Made by a program: the position numbers and the translations under genes
In this document: one piece after another, positions 17,400 through 25,600 of the stretch
Numbering within the stretch: the first letter of the stretch is position 1
How the letters are laid out: each line of letters begins with the position of its first letter
Notes under the pieces: generated by a model
Database searches by the model: none
Seen by the model: only the letters and a program-made list of their open reading frames with translations
What the model was told of the DNA's origin: nothing
NCBI GenBank assembly: GCA_934648845.1
Contig: CAKUFS010000003.1
Location: 1 to 64,000 of the forward strand
Source of the DNA: an uncultured Eggerthellaceae bacterium
GTDB lineage: Bacteria > Actinomycetota > Coriobacteriia > Coriobacteriales > Eggerthellaceae
Direction: 5' to 3'
Length of the DNA: 64,000 nt

Positions 17400-18023
17400 G
17401 TGATAGGAAAAAAGCATGATGCGGCAAACGCCCCCGATGATGCTGCTATGAATGCTTCGGATGTTGAAAGTAAAGGCAAGAGGAAAAAGGGCAAAAAGCT
17501 TGTAGGTAGGCTTCCGTGGATTTTGCTATGTGTGTTTGTTGTTGGAACGTTTGCGGTTGTCGGTGCTGCGAATTGGCACGAGCAGCCGTCGTTCTGCTCG
17601 GCGTTCTGTCATGATACCATGGGCAAATATGTTGATGGCTACGAGGACGGTAACGGCCTTGCTCGTATCCACAAGGAAGCAAATGTCACCTGCCTTGATT
17701 GTCACGAAGCAACACTTGGTCAACAAGCGGCAGAGACAGTGGCTCAGGTAACGGGTGATTATCGGATTCCTTTGCGTCAGAGAAGCTTTGGCGATGAGAT
17801 GTGTTTGAAGTGCCATATTTCTATCGAGCATCTTCAGGCAAAGACCGATATGCTCGAGAAAGATCCTCATGGTGGGAACATCACCGGTCATCAGAGCTTT
17901 ACCTGCAACAACTGCCACAAGTCGCATGCTGCTCAAGTAAACCAGTGCTCGCGTTGCCATGATCCTGGAGATCAAAGGATGATTACGTATCCGCTTCAGC
18001 GTCATCCGAAAGAAGCTAAATAA
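17400..18023 (+). CDS. NapC/NirT-like multihaem cytochrome c
   Basis: 207 residues with one N-terminal membrane anchor (about residues 38-60, LPWILLCVFVVGTFAVVGA) and five haem motifs: CSAFCH (three residues between the cysteines), then CLDCH, CLKCH, CNNCH and CSRCH. It should pass electrons from menaquinol to the exported flavoprotein encoded just upstream. The GTG start follows GGAAGGGGGTTATT. The first haem motif is of the unusual CxxxCH type. The cytochrome and reductase together form a minimal anaerobic respiratory chain module. Confidence 0.9.
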   Translation: MIGKKHDAANAPDDAAMNASDVESKGKRKKGKKLVGRLPWILLCVFVVGTFAVVGAANWHEQPSFCSAFCHDTMGKYVDGYEDGNGLARIHKEANVTCLDCHEATLGQQAAETVAQVTGDYRIPLRQRSFGDEMCLKCHISIEHLQAKTDMLEKDPHGGNITGHQSFTCNNCHKSHAAQVNQCSRCHDPGDQRMITYPLQRHPKEAK

Positions 18024-18091
18024 GGGATTTTGCTTAGCGCCCGACCAGATTTTGCAAAGCAAAGAGGACGAAGGTTTCTGTATGCGATATC

Positions 18092-18125
18092 CCCGGAATG
18101 GAATTCCATTCCGGGTTTTCTTTTT
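18092..18125 (+). terminator. Terminator of the reductase-cytochrome operon
   Basis: A perfect 24-nt palindrome from CCCGGAATGG to CCATTCCGGG followed by TTTTCTTTTT. Confidence 0.85.
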
Positions 18126-18143
18126 CCGTAGCGCATTTTTTTC

Positions 18144-18219
18144 AAAATCGTTCACAATTATCAAAAAAGAGAGTTTAATCGGGATAAAGTCCAGAAAACA
18201 AAGAATTGTGAACGATTTT
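18144..18219 (-). repeat. 80-bp palindromic element, subfamily B, copy 2
   Basis: Ends AAAATCGTTCACAATT and AATTGTGAACGATTTT. Both arms carry the same compensating change (CAATT for CAGTT / AACTG), so the palindrome has been kept intact. The middle is the reverse complement of that at 8334. Confidence 0.9.
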
Positions 18220-18273
18220 ATGTGCAGGTTGAGGTTATGGGGGGATGTTTGAGTGGCTTAGGCACGGCTTTGG

Positions 18274-18517
18274 GTTCATGTTGTTGAAAAACCATTGCCA
18301 AATTCGAAGTTGTGGTAGGTTGGAAGTAGGTTGGGAATGCGCCATTTGCTTGGTGTTGCAATATGCTTCAATTGAGTATTGTTTTGAACTGGGGTTTTGC
18401 AAAACTGGGTTTTCGCTAAATGTCGTATTCACCTGAAAACATCGCGATTCTCATCTTCGACCTACTTCCAACCTGCATCAACTTCGAATTCAAGGCCCAT
18501 TTTCCAACAACATGAAC
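18274..18517. mobile_element. MITE-like element with long inverted ends, copy 2
   Basis: 244 bp, same ends (GTTCATGTTGTTG / CAACAACATGAAC) and nearly the same interior as copy 1 at 13723. No open reading frame. Confidence 0.7.
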
Positions 18518-18602
18518 GGAAAGCGGGTGCAAGCTGCGATTCTCGGCATCGGTGGCGGGTCTTAGGAGGGGGAACGGGGTCGCGCTCGAATCTATCGGGC
18601 GT

Positions 18603-18628
18603 GAAAAAGGCGGCTCCGAAGAGCCGCC
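18603..18628 (-). terminator. Terminator of the NhaC-family gene
   Basis: On the minus strand GGCGGCTC-TTCG-GAGCCGCC then TTTTTC, the same hairpin as at 14052. It lies about 85 bp beyond the stop codon. Confidence 0.8.
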
Positions 18629-18714
18629 CAATAGGAAGCGTATAGTGGAAGCATCCGTTCCACCCAATGAGGCATCCCAAGTGTTTCCTAGAAAACTCCT
18701 CAAGCAGCCAAAAG

Positions 18715-20256
18715 CTACTTCACGGAAACGCCCACCGTCTTCTTGAGCACGGCAAGCGCGGCCACAACCAGCACAATGCCAACACCCAGGCAGATAACAG
18801 CGTTCTGCACGAAGCCAGCAACAATGAAGCACACGAACGAGATGACCGCAACGGTAATAACGTAGGGTAGCTGCGTGGAGACGTGCTCAATGTGGTTGCA
18901 GTTTGCGCCGGCGCTTGCCATAACCGTGGTATCGGAAATGGGAGAGCAGTGGTCGCCCGCAACCGCGCCCGCCAGACATGCGGAAATGCCAATGGTCAGC
19001 AGCGTGGGCTCGGCGGTAAAGATGGGCAGCACAATGGGGATCAGAATGCCGAACGTGCCCCAGCTGGTGCCCGTAGCAAACGCCAGACCCCATGCCACCA
19101 GGAAGATAATGGCGGGCAGCATGGCGAACAGGCCAGCAGCTGCGCCTTCCATCAGGCCGGCAACAAAGACATCGGCACCCAACGCACCAGTCATGCTCTT
19201 CAGCGTAACGGCAAACGTCAGAATCAAAATGGCGGGAACCATGGACTCAAAGCCCTTGGTCATGCACTCCATGGCGTTCTTGAAGCTTACCACGCGGCGG
19301 CAAATCAGGAAGATGATAGAGAAGACCACAGCAATAAGCGAGCCCCACGGTAGGCCGACGAATGCATCGGTATCGCCGAACGCGGTGATGACGTTGCCGC
19401 AGTTGTCGGACTCGGGATCCCAGAAGCCGCCTACGAACAGCAAGCCGCACACGCACATGATAATCAGGAACACAATGGGAATGAGCATATCCCACAGCGT
19501 TGCCTTGGAGTTCTCAATGGGCGTGTCGTTACCCAAAGAGCCCAGATCGCCGTCTTGGTACGCGGCAAGCTCCGCCTTCGCCATGGGACCGTAATCAAAG
19601 CCCATGACCGAAATGACAATAACGAACACAATAGTCAAAAGCGAATAGAAGTTAAACGGAATAGCACTGATGAACAGGCCAATGCCATCGACGTTCGGCA
19701 AGCTTTGCGCCACGCCGGAAACGGCAGCGGCCCACGATGAAACCGGCGCGATCATGCAGATAGGGGCGGCGGTCGCGTCAATCAAATAAGCCAGCTTCGC
19801 ACGCGAGACCTTCTGCTCGTCGGTTACGGGGCGCATGACCGAACCAACGGTCAGGCAGTTGAAATAATCGTCGATGAAGATGAGCACGCCCAGAATGAAT
19901 GTGGCAAGCGATGCGCCCACGCGGCTCTTCACGTTGCGCGCAGCCCACTTGCCGAACGCCGATGCTGCGCCCGTGGTGTTCACCAGCGCAACCATGATAC
20001 CCAGCATGACCAGGAAAATGAAGATGCCGGCGTTATCAGCCACGGACGGAATCAGTCCCGTGGTAACAACGTCTTCGCCTTCTCCGAATTCGCCATTCAC
20101 AATGGTGGTTACCGTGGCAACGGGATCGAAACCGGTCAGAAGAAGAGCACCAACTAAGATGCCGATGAACAGAGAGCTGAACGTCTCTTTCGTGATAAGC
20201 GCCAAAACAATGGCGACGATGGGGGGCACTAATGCCCAAAATGTATTGACGAACAC
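18715..20256 (-). CDS. lysW: NhaC-family transporter, probable lysine transporter
   Basis: 513 residues with 11-13 membrane spans and NhaC-superfamily features (FIDDYFNCLTVGSVMRPVTD, SSWAAAVSGVAQ, WGLAFATGTSWGTFGI, GDHCSPISDTTVMAS). NhaC proteins are usually annotated as Na+/H+ antiporters. This gene has a lysine riboswitch in its leader, and riboswitch-controlled NhaC members have been predicted to be lysine transporters (LysW). I therefore infer lysine uptake. The GTG start follows AGAAAGGGAAAACG. It is transcribed away from the RACo-like gene. Confidence 0.85.
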   Translation of the reverse strand: MFVNTFWALVPPIVAIVLALITKETFSSLFIGILVGALLLTGFDPVATVTTIVNGEFGEGEDVVTTGLIPSVADNAGIFIFLVMLGIMVALVNTTGAASAFGKWAARNVKSRVGASLATFILGVLIFIDDYFNCLTVGSVMRPVTDEQKVSRAKLAYLIDATAAPICMIAPVSSWAAAVSGVAQSLPNVDGIGLFISAIPFNFYSLLTIVFVIVISVMGFDYGPMAKAELAAYQDGDLGSLGNDTPIENSKATLWDMLIPIVFLIIMCVCGLLFVGGFWDPESDNCGNVITAFGDTDAFVGLPWGSLIAVVFSIIFLICRRVVSFKNAMECMTKGFESMVPAILILTFAVTLKSMTGALGADVFVAGLMEGAAAGLFAMLPAIIFLVAWGLAFATGTSWGTFGILIPIVLPIFTAEPTLLTIGISACLAGAVAGDHCSPISDTTVMASAGANCNHIEHVSTQLPYVITVAVISFVCFIVAGFVQNAVICLGVGIVLVVAALAVLKKTVGVSVK

Positions 20257-20345
20257 CGTTTTCCCTTTCTTTAATGGAGAGCCTGCTTGCGCGCATCATG
20301 GCTCGCCAAAGGATCGGTGCATCAACGCCCCTTGAACAAAAACCA

Positions 20346-20506
20346 CGACAGCTCTCCGCTTGCTTTTGCGACAGTGAACAGGGTATTTCCCTGAACCCCA
20401 GGGCCGTCGCACGGGAATGCGGTGCGGTCCTTCGGCGATGCGTCCCTTTCCCTTCCCGCTTTCCCGAGCGGTGGTGAAGGTACTGATGGCGATCGCGCCT
20501 CCGTCA
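20346..20506 (-). promoter_or_regulatory. Lysine riboswitch (L box)
   Basis: Read on the minus strand the leader follows the lysine aptamer order: GACGGAGGCGCGATCGCC with CAGTA, GGGAAGGGAAAGGGACGC, the hallmark ATCGCCGAAGGACC, a variable hairpin (CGCACCGC...), GGCCCTGGGGTTCAGGG, CACTGTCGC and GGAGAGCTGTC. Spacing agrees with the class. A downstream GGCTCTCC near the ribosome binding site can pair with GGAGAGC, a likely translational switch. Lysine should lower expression of the transporter. Confidence 0.9.
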
Positions 20507-20521
20507 TGTATCTATCCGCGC

Positions 20522-20550
20522 ATTATAGTAAACCGCGTGACTGATGCCAA
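20522..20550 (-). promoter_or_regulatory. Promoter of the riboswitch-transporter unit
   Basis: On the minus strand TTGGCA (20550-20545), 17-bp spacer, TATAAT (20527-20522), about 10-15 nt before the riboswitch. Confidence 0.8.
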
Positions 20551-20649
20551 TGTATGAGAATACCATTCTTGCGTTAAGGGTAGGTTTCACAGGCGAAATG
20601 GTATACTTCGGGAAAGGGAGGAAGCGTTGGGGTTTAAGAGAGGTAAGCC

Positions 20650-22185
20650 ATGGACGTGACGTTGTACATTTCGGGCGAAGACGGCAAACGGGAAGTGGTG
20701 GTTCCGGAAGGGACGACCGTTCTTGCGGCGATTCGCGATGGTGGCGAGCATATCGATGCGCCGTGCGGTGGCATTGGCCGCTGCAAGAAGTGCCGGGTGC
20801 TGGCAAGCCGCAAAGGCGTGGTGGGCTACGAGCTTGCCTGCCAAAACGTTGTTGAAGACGGCATGGAAGTAATTCTGGAGTCGCCGAAGGACATGGTCGT
20901 GAGCGTTGCGGGCGCGTTTGAGGCCTGGCCGCGCGATGAGCGTGATTGCGAAGAGGGCCTAGCGCTTGCGGTGGACATTGGAACGACTACGGTTGCCATG
21001 CGTTTGATTGACCTGAAGACGGGCGACATTTTGGCTACTACGGGCAAATCGAACCCGCAAATTGCCTATGGTGCCGATGTGGTGAGCCGTATTTCCGCGT
21101 GCGTGGATGGCATGCTTGAGGCGCAGCGCGCGCTGATCTGCAACGCGCTTGCTTCTATGGCAAAGCAAGTGTTCAAGGATGCGAAGGCAACTCCTGAACA
21201 GGTGAAACGCTTCCTTATTGCGGGCAACACCACCATGGAATCTTTGGCGGCGGGCGTGGATCCGACTCCCATTGGCACGGCGCCTTACGAGGCGCTTTCA
21301 CTTTTCGGCGGCCCCGAAGCGCTGGCCGATCCGTTCTTCGATGCGCTACCGAAGCCGATTTTCGCGCCCTGCCTGGCGGGTTACGTGGGCGGCGACATCA
21401 CCTGCGGCATTATGGCGGTGCACCTTTTGCAGAAAGACGCCCCCACGCTGCTGATTGACCTGGGCACGAACGGCGAAATGGCGCTGGGCTGCAAGACGGG
21501 CGCGGTTTCGTGCGCCACGGCGGCGGGCCCGGTGTTCGAGGGCGCTAACATCCGCTGTGGCATGCCGGCATATCCAGGTGCCATCTCGAAAGTTGTCATC
21601 GACGAAGGCGGTTTGAGCTATTCCACGATTGGCAACGCGGAGCCGGTGGGTATTTGCGGCACGGGCCTGATTGACGCCATTGCGTGCCTGGTACGCTTGG
21701 GCGTGGTGGATGAGACGGGTCGTTTCGCCGACGAGGACGAACTGCCCGAGCATTTGGCTGCTTGCTTGGACGAAGATGACGACTGCGTGTTTTTCCGCAT
21801 CCACGGCGATGTGGTGGTGAGCCAGAAAGACGTGCGCTGCTTGCAGCTGGCGAAATCGGCGGTGCTTTCGGGCGTGCTGGTTATGATTGAGGATTTGGGC
21901 ATTGAGTGCGATGACATCAAAGAAGTGCTGATCGCGGGCGGTTTTGGCGAGTATTTGAATTTGGAAAACGCAGCTGCCATTGGGCTTTTCCCGTCGCAGC
22001 TTTTGTCGCGGACGCGCAGCGTGGGAAACTCGTCGCTTGAGGGCGCGACCCAGGCGGTGTTGTCGCATGCGGCGGCCGACGCCCTGAACAGCGTTTCTTC
22101 CGAGTGCCGTTACATTGAGCTGTCCACCACGCCGGCTTTCAACGAGTATTACGTGGAGAACATGTACTTCGAAGACGAGGAATAA
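20650..22185 (+). CDS. RACo-like ASKHA protein with N-terminal [2Fe-2S] domain
   Basis: 511 residues. An N-terminal plant-ferredoxin-like domain has cysteines C39, C45, C48 and C64. It is followed by an ASKHA ATPase core (ALAVDIGTTTVAMRL at about residue 105; LIDLGTNGEMALG; IAGGFGEYLNLENA). This is the architecture of reductive activators of corrinoid proteins (RACo/RamA, DUF4445), which restore cob(I)amide using ATP hydrolysis. No corrinoid protein or methyltransferase is nearby, so the partner is elsewhere. It is transcribed alone; addB begins about 220 bp further on. Confidence 0.85.
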   Translation: MDVTLYISGEDGKREVVVPEGTTVLAAIRDGGEHIDAPCGGIGRCKKCRVLASRKGVVGYELACQNVVEDGMEVILESPKDMVVSVAGAFEAWPRDERDCEEGLALAVDIGTTTVAMRLIDLKTGDILATTGKSNPQIAYGADVVSRISACVDGMLEAQRALICNALASMAKQVFKDAKATPEQVKRFLIAGNTTMESLAAGVDPTPIGTAPYEALSLFGGPEALADPFFDALPKPIFAPCLAGYVGGDITCGIMAVHLLQKDAPTLLIDLGTNGEMALGCKTGAVSCATAAGPVFEGANIRCGMPAYPGAISKVVIDEGGLSYSTIGNAEPVGICGTGLIDAIACLVRLGVVDETGRFADEDELPEHLAACLDEDDDCVFFRIHGDVVVSQKDVRCLQLAKSAVLSGVLVMIEDLGIECDDIKEVLIAGGFGEYLNLENAAAIGLFPSQLLSRTRSVGNSSLEGATQAVLSHAAADALNSVSSECRYIELSTTPAFNEYYVENMYFEDEE

Positions 22186-22217
22186 GAAGGCGCCGGAGTG
22201 CGAAGGTGGAGAAGGTT

Positions 22218-22289
22218 CGGCGCTTGCCCGGCAAGGGCTTCGCTCGGAAGCTTTGCCGCCTTCGCTTCGCCCCTGCTGGGCAAGCGCCG
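22218..22289. repeat. Inverted repeat between the RACo-like gene and addB
   Basis: Arms of 21 nt (22218-22238 and 22269-22289), CGGCGCTTGCCC.. against ..GGGCAAGCGCCG, two mismatches, 30-nt loop. The loop and the next 80 bp carry further short inverted pieces (CTTCGC, GCGAAG, CCTTCG). No T-run follows. It may be another palindromic repeat family or a processing site. Confidence 0.65.
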
Positions 22290-22409
22290 GGTCGCAAGCA
22301 TCGAAAGGCGCACCAGGGTCTTCGCAGCCTTCGCTTTGCCCTTGTCGGACGCTTTGGTCAGTAGAGAACGACGCAAGGGCGCAATGGCGTTAGAGGAAAG
22401 GAGTTGCCC

Positions 22410-25400
22410 GTGCAGGAAATCGCGTGGGTGTCATATGATGGAGCGTTGCAAGACGCGTGCGAAACCGCGGGACAACTTGTTTCCGAACAGGGAAGATGTG
22501 TTTTCTTAGTACGTGATTTTTCGAGCATTGCGCCTGTGAAGCGAGCGCTGGCGGCATCGCATTGCGGTTTTGGCGTGCAAGTGGCAACGTTGGCGTCGTG
22601 GGTCGAGGATCTGTGGCAGCTGCATGGTACGGGTGCTCCTTTCGTGTCGGCGTTACAGCGCTCCATGACGGTGCGCCTCGCGTTGCAGCAGCGTTTCGAT
22701 GCGGCCGAAGCTGCCATGAAGGGGCGCGAGCTGGATGTGGATGCGCGGACGGCGACTGGCGCGGCGGGCGTGGTCGATGCGGCGGGCGCTGGCGCGGCGG
22801 CTGCGGCTGCGCAGGACCAGGCGTTCACTCCAGCCGAGGGTATGGTACGTTTGATCGTGCGCCTTCTGCGTGAGTGTGCGCCTTTCTTTACTGAAGAAGC
22901 ATTCGAACATGCGATTGAGCAGGCGTTTTACCAAGGCGCGGCCGCTCTTCCTACGCTAAGTGCGGCGGAAAAAGAAATCGTTGTGCTCGTGCGGTGCTGC
23001 CTTGCATATCAAGACGAGCTTGGTTGCATTGAGCCGGCGCTTGCGTGTGCGAATCTTGCGCGCCAAGGAGCGGCGGCTCAGATACCGGTGGTGCTGCTTG
23101 ATTGCAATCCCACGCCGGCGCAGGAACTTTTGCTGGAAAGCGCGGCGGATGCAACTTTGTTCCGTGTATGTGCGTGTGAGACTACCGAATCTGCGCGCAA
23201 CAGTGAATTATCCCAGCTCAGCGCAGCGCTGTATCACCCTGATTATACGAACCCCCTTGTGCCAACGGGCCGTGTGCGTTTTGCGCTGCCCATGGGCGCA
23301 TATGCGTCGCCGGCACTTTTGACGAGCGAACTTGAGCGCTTGGCTCGCGATGGCAACAAAACTATTGCCGTTTCTTGCTTCGACCCCGTTGCAGCGTTTG
23401 AGCAGCTGGCTCCACGTTTGCGCTCTCGCCATATTGCGTGCAGTGTGCGCGGGTCGGTTCCTCTTGCACGCACGGCGTTTGGCGTGGCGTGGTTGTCGTT
23501 GGCGCAGTTTTTGCAAGACAGCAGCTTTGAAAATGCCGCGATGGCCAGCGATTATGCTCTCAGCACGTTTTCGTTTATGAGTGCGGCTGCCGCTGCCGAG
23601 GCCGATGTATCGTTGCGCGGTTGGCGCGGCATCACGCGCGAATATGCGATCGAGGTTGCGGCCTCGCGGCAAAAAGAGCAGCATGCGGAATTTCTAGAAG
23701 CCATGGCGCGGGGTTGCTATGAGGACGCGCTTGAGTATCAGTGTGCGTGGATTTCCAAGCAAACGCGCTGGTCAGAGGTGTTTCGTGAAACGCAGCTTGC
23801 TGCTGCCGGATACGCTTTGGAGGTGCAGCGTTGTGTGAGTGAAATGGAGCTTTCGCAAGAGATTGCGCTTGCCGCATTCGCGGCGGCTGCCGTTGTTGTT
23901 GCCGCAAGAAGCGAATTGGACGAAGAGCCAGTTGCGTCAGTTTCGCTCATGAGCTTGAATGACCTGGGGAAATGCCCTCCTGCTTCGTTTGATGCGTGCG
24001 TGTTGACCGACTTGTCTGCCGATGCGTACTCGCTGGATAACGATGAGCAGGCAATTGATGCGCTGCTGAAAAAATGCGGCTGCTATCAGCCTTCACGTAA
24101 AATCGAGCAGCTGCGCGCATCGTTCGCGTGCGCTGTTGCCGCCGCGAAAAACGAGCTGTTGATTCATCGTGTGCTGAATGACGAGAAGACCGACGATCGG
24201 CGTCCCTCTGCGTTGTTTGACGAGGTAGTGGACTGTTATCGCTCCGATCCGCAGAACTACAAGGAGCTCCACGAGTTGTGGGGCGTGTCGCACAACCTTG
24301 AGCCGTTTGTTACGAGCTTGGGCGAAGAATGCATGACGCGGAATTGCACGGAAACGGGTCGGGTTCCTGCGCTTCAGACCAGGGCTGACGTTGCGGCGGG
24401 TGTTGCGCGCGCGGACGACCCTGGGGAAGAGGCGGCGGCTGTTGCAGACGCTTCCTGCGAAGAAACGCCCGCTTTTGATGGTGGCCCTCAAGTCTCATTC
24501 GAGCTTTCCGCAGGTGATAGGCGTGTTTTCCTTCCAAGTGGCTATGATGTTACTATGGCGCGTCCCGCTCATCTTTCGGCTTCTGCTATTGAGGTGTACC
24601 TTGAATGTCCTTTCAGGTGGTTCGTGCACAATCGCTTGGGCACGGCGCAAGTTCGCGCATCGCTTGATGCACGAGCACGGGGTACGTTTGCGCACGGGCT
24701 CCTTCGCGATTTTCACGAGGCGCTGCGGCAGGCGGGGCAGGTGCGTGTAACGCCTGAAAACGTTGAAGAGTCGCTGATTTTGTTCGATTCGCTGTTTGAC
24801 CAGCGCCTTCAGGCGGAGCGCGAGCGAAACGACAGAGGACGGTCGATGGCGTATTTCCCGTTGAACAACCGTGAGTTGCTTGAGGTGCAGGCGTTTCGCA
24901 AGACGCTCAAGGGCTTTGTTTCGTGGGAAGCGTCGTTTTTGCCGGAATACCATCCGCTGGCGGGGGAGTTCTCGTTCGGGCGCGATGAAGTGCTGATGTA
25001 TGCGGGGTATCCCCTGGTGGGAAGCGTGGACCGTATTGATGTGGACGATCGGGGCAACGCGGTCATCCTTGATTACAAGGGTTCGGCGGGCGCGGGATAC
25101 AACCATTTCACCAAGGAGACGAAGGAAGCCGCGGACGGCGCAGCGGGCGCTGGCTCGGCGGCTGCCGGCGCGGGTGCGGGCGTTGCGGGTGCGGACGGCA
25201 TTGTGCTTGCGTCCCTTCCCCAAAAAGTGCAGGCGCTCATATATGCCCAGGTTGTGCGTCGAAAGTTGGACGTGAACCCCGTGGGCGCGCTGTATGTTTC
25301 GTACGGTAAGGCAAGCGGGTGCGCCGGCTTGTTTGATGCGCTCAAGCTTGATCCGCAAAAGGATTTGCTGAACATTGCGGCGCAATATTGCGAGACAACG

Positions 25401-25598
25401 TCGTTTCTGGACACGTTGGATCAGGTAGAAGAGGCAATCGCGGTGCGTCTTGACGGCATCCGGGCAGGGCGCATCGAGCCGTGTCCGAGCGATACCGCAT
25501 GTAAATGGTGCGAAGTGGCGGGTGTGTGCCAGCAGCTGCGTCGGGGGCAATTGCAAGTAAACCGGCCCAACCAGGCTGATCAGATAAAGGGGATGTAA
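22410..25598 (+). CDS. addB: PD-(D/E)XK nuclease, AddB/RexB-type recombination subunit
   Basis: About 1063 residues. The C-terminal nuclease domain opens ASAIEVYLECPFRWF (C733), holds the catalytic GSVDRID and ILDYKG (about residue 887), and closes with a cysteine group (CPSDTACKWCEVAGVC); these cysteines match the Fe-S nuclease fold of AddB. I see no intact Walker A motif at the N-terminus. Two Ala/Gly-rich inserts (about residues 110-135 and 905-930) look like linker expansions. GTG 22410 follows GAGGAAAGGAG at a good distance; TTG 22404 is too close. It abuts addA (2 nt apart), its functional partner in double-strand break repair. Confidence 0.85.
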   Translation: MQEIAWVSYDGALQDACETAGQLVSEQGRCVFLVRDFSSIAPVKRALAASHCGFGVQVATLASWVEDLWQLHGTGAPFVSALQRSMTVRLALQQRFDAAEAAMKGRELDVDARTATGAAGVVDAAGAGAAAAAAQDQAFTPAEGMVRLIVRLLRECAPFFTEEAFEHAIEQAFYQGAAALPTLSAAEKEIVVLVRCCLAYQDELGCIEPALACANLARQGAAAQIPVVLLDCNPTPAQELLLESAADATLFRVCACETTESARNSELSQLSAALYHPDYTNPLVPTGRVRFALPMGAYASPALLTSELERLARDGNKTIAVSCFDPVAAFEQLAPRLRSRHIACSVRGSVPLARTAFGVAWLSLAQFLQDSSFENAAMASDYALSTFSFMSAAAAAEADVSLRGWRGITREYAIEVAASRQKEQHAEFLEAMARGCYEDALEYQCAWISKQTRWSEVFRETQLAAAGYALEVQRCVSEMELSQEIALAAFAAAAVVVAARSELDEEPVASVSLMSLNDLGKCPPASFDACVLTDLSADAYSLDNDEQAIDALLKKCGCYQPSRKIEQLRASFACAVAAAKNELLIHRVLNDEKTDDRRPSALFDEVVDCYRSDPQNYKELHELWGVSHNLEPFVTSLGEECMTRNCTETGRVPALQTRADVAAGVARADDPGEEAAAVADASCEETPAFDGGPQVSFELSAGDRRVFLPSGYDVTMARPAHLSASAIEVYLECPFRWFVHNRLGTAQVRASLDARARGTFAHGLLRDFHEALRQAGQVRVTPENVEESLILFDSLFDQRLQAERERNDRGRSMAYFPLNNRELLEVQAFRKTLKGFVSWEASFLPEYHPLAGEFSFGRDEVLMYAGYPLVGSVDRIDVDDRGNAVILDYKGSAGAGYNHFTKETKEAADGAAGAGSAAAGAGAGVAGADGIVLASLPQKVQALIYAQVVRRKLDVNPVGALYVSYGKASGCAGLFDALKLDPQKDLLNIAAQYCETTSFLDTLDQVEEAIAVRLDGIRAGRIEPCPSDTACKWCEVAGVCQQLRRGQLQVNRPNQADQIKGM

Positions 25599-25600
25599 CC

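Larger units (their letters stand above)
18220..18628. repeat. Right direct repeat of the reductase cassette
   Basis: About 409 bp, the partner of 13671-14077, same orientation, about 95% alike with a few short indels. It contains MITE-like copy 2 and ends with the NhaC-gene terminator. Confidence 0.9.

Noticed and set aside
13723..18517. The MITE-like copies as ends of a composite transposon
   Set aside because: No transposase lies between them and no target-site duplication is visible, so only homologous recombination between direct repeats is proposed.
24495..25556. A 353-codon minus-strand frame inside addB
   Set aside because: Arg/His-rich shadow of a GC-rich gene; addB motifs on the plus strand explain the DNA.
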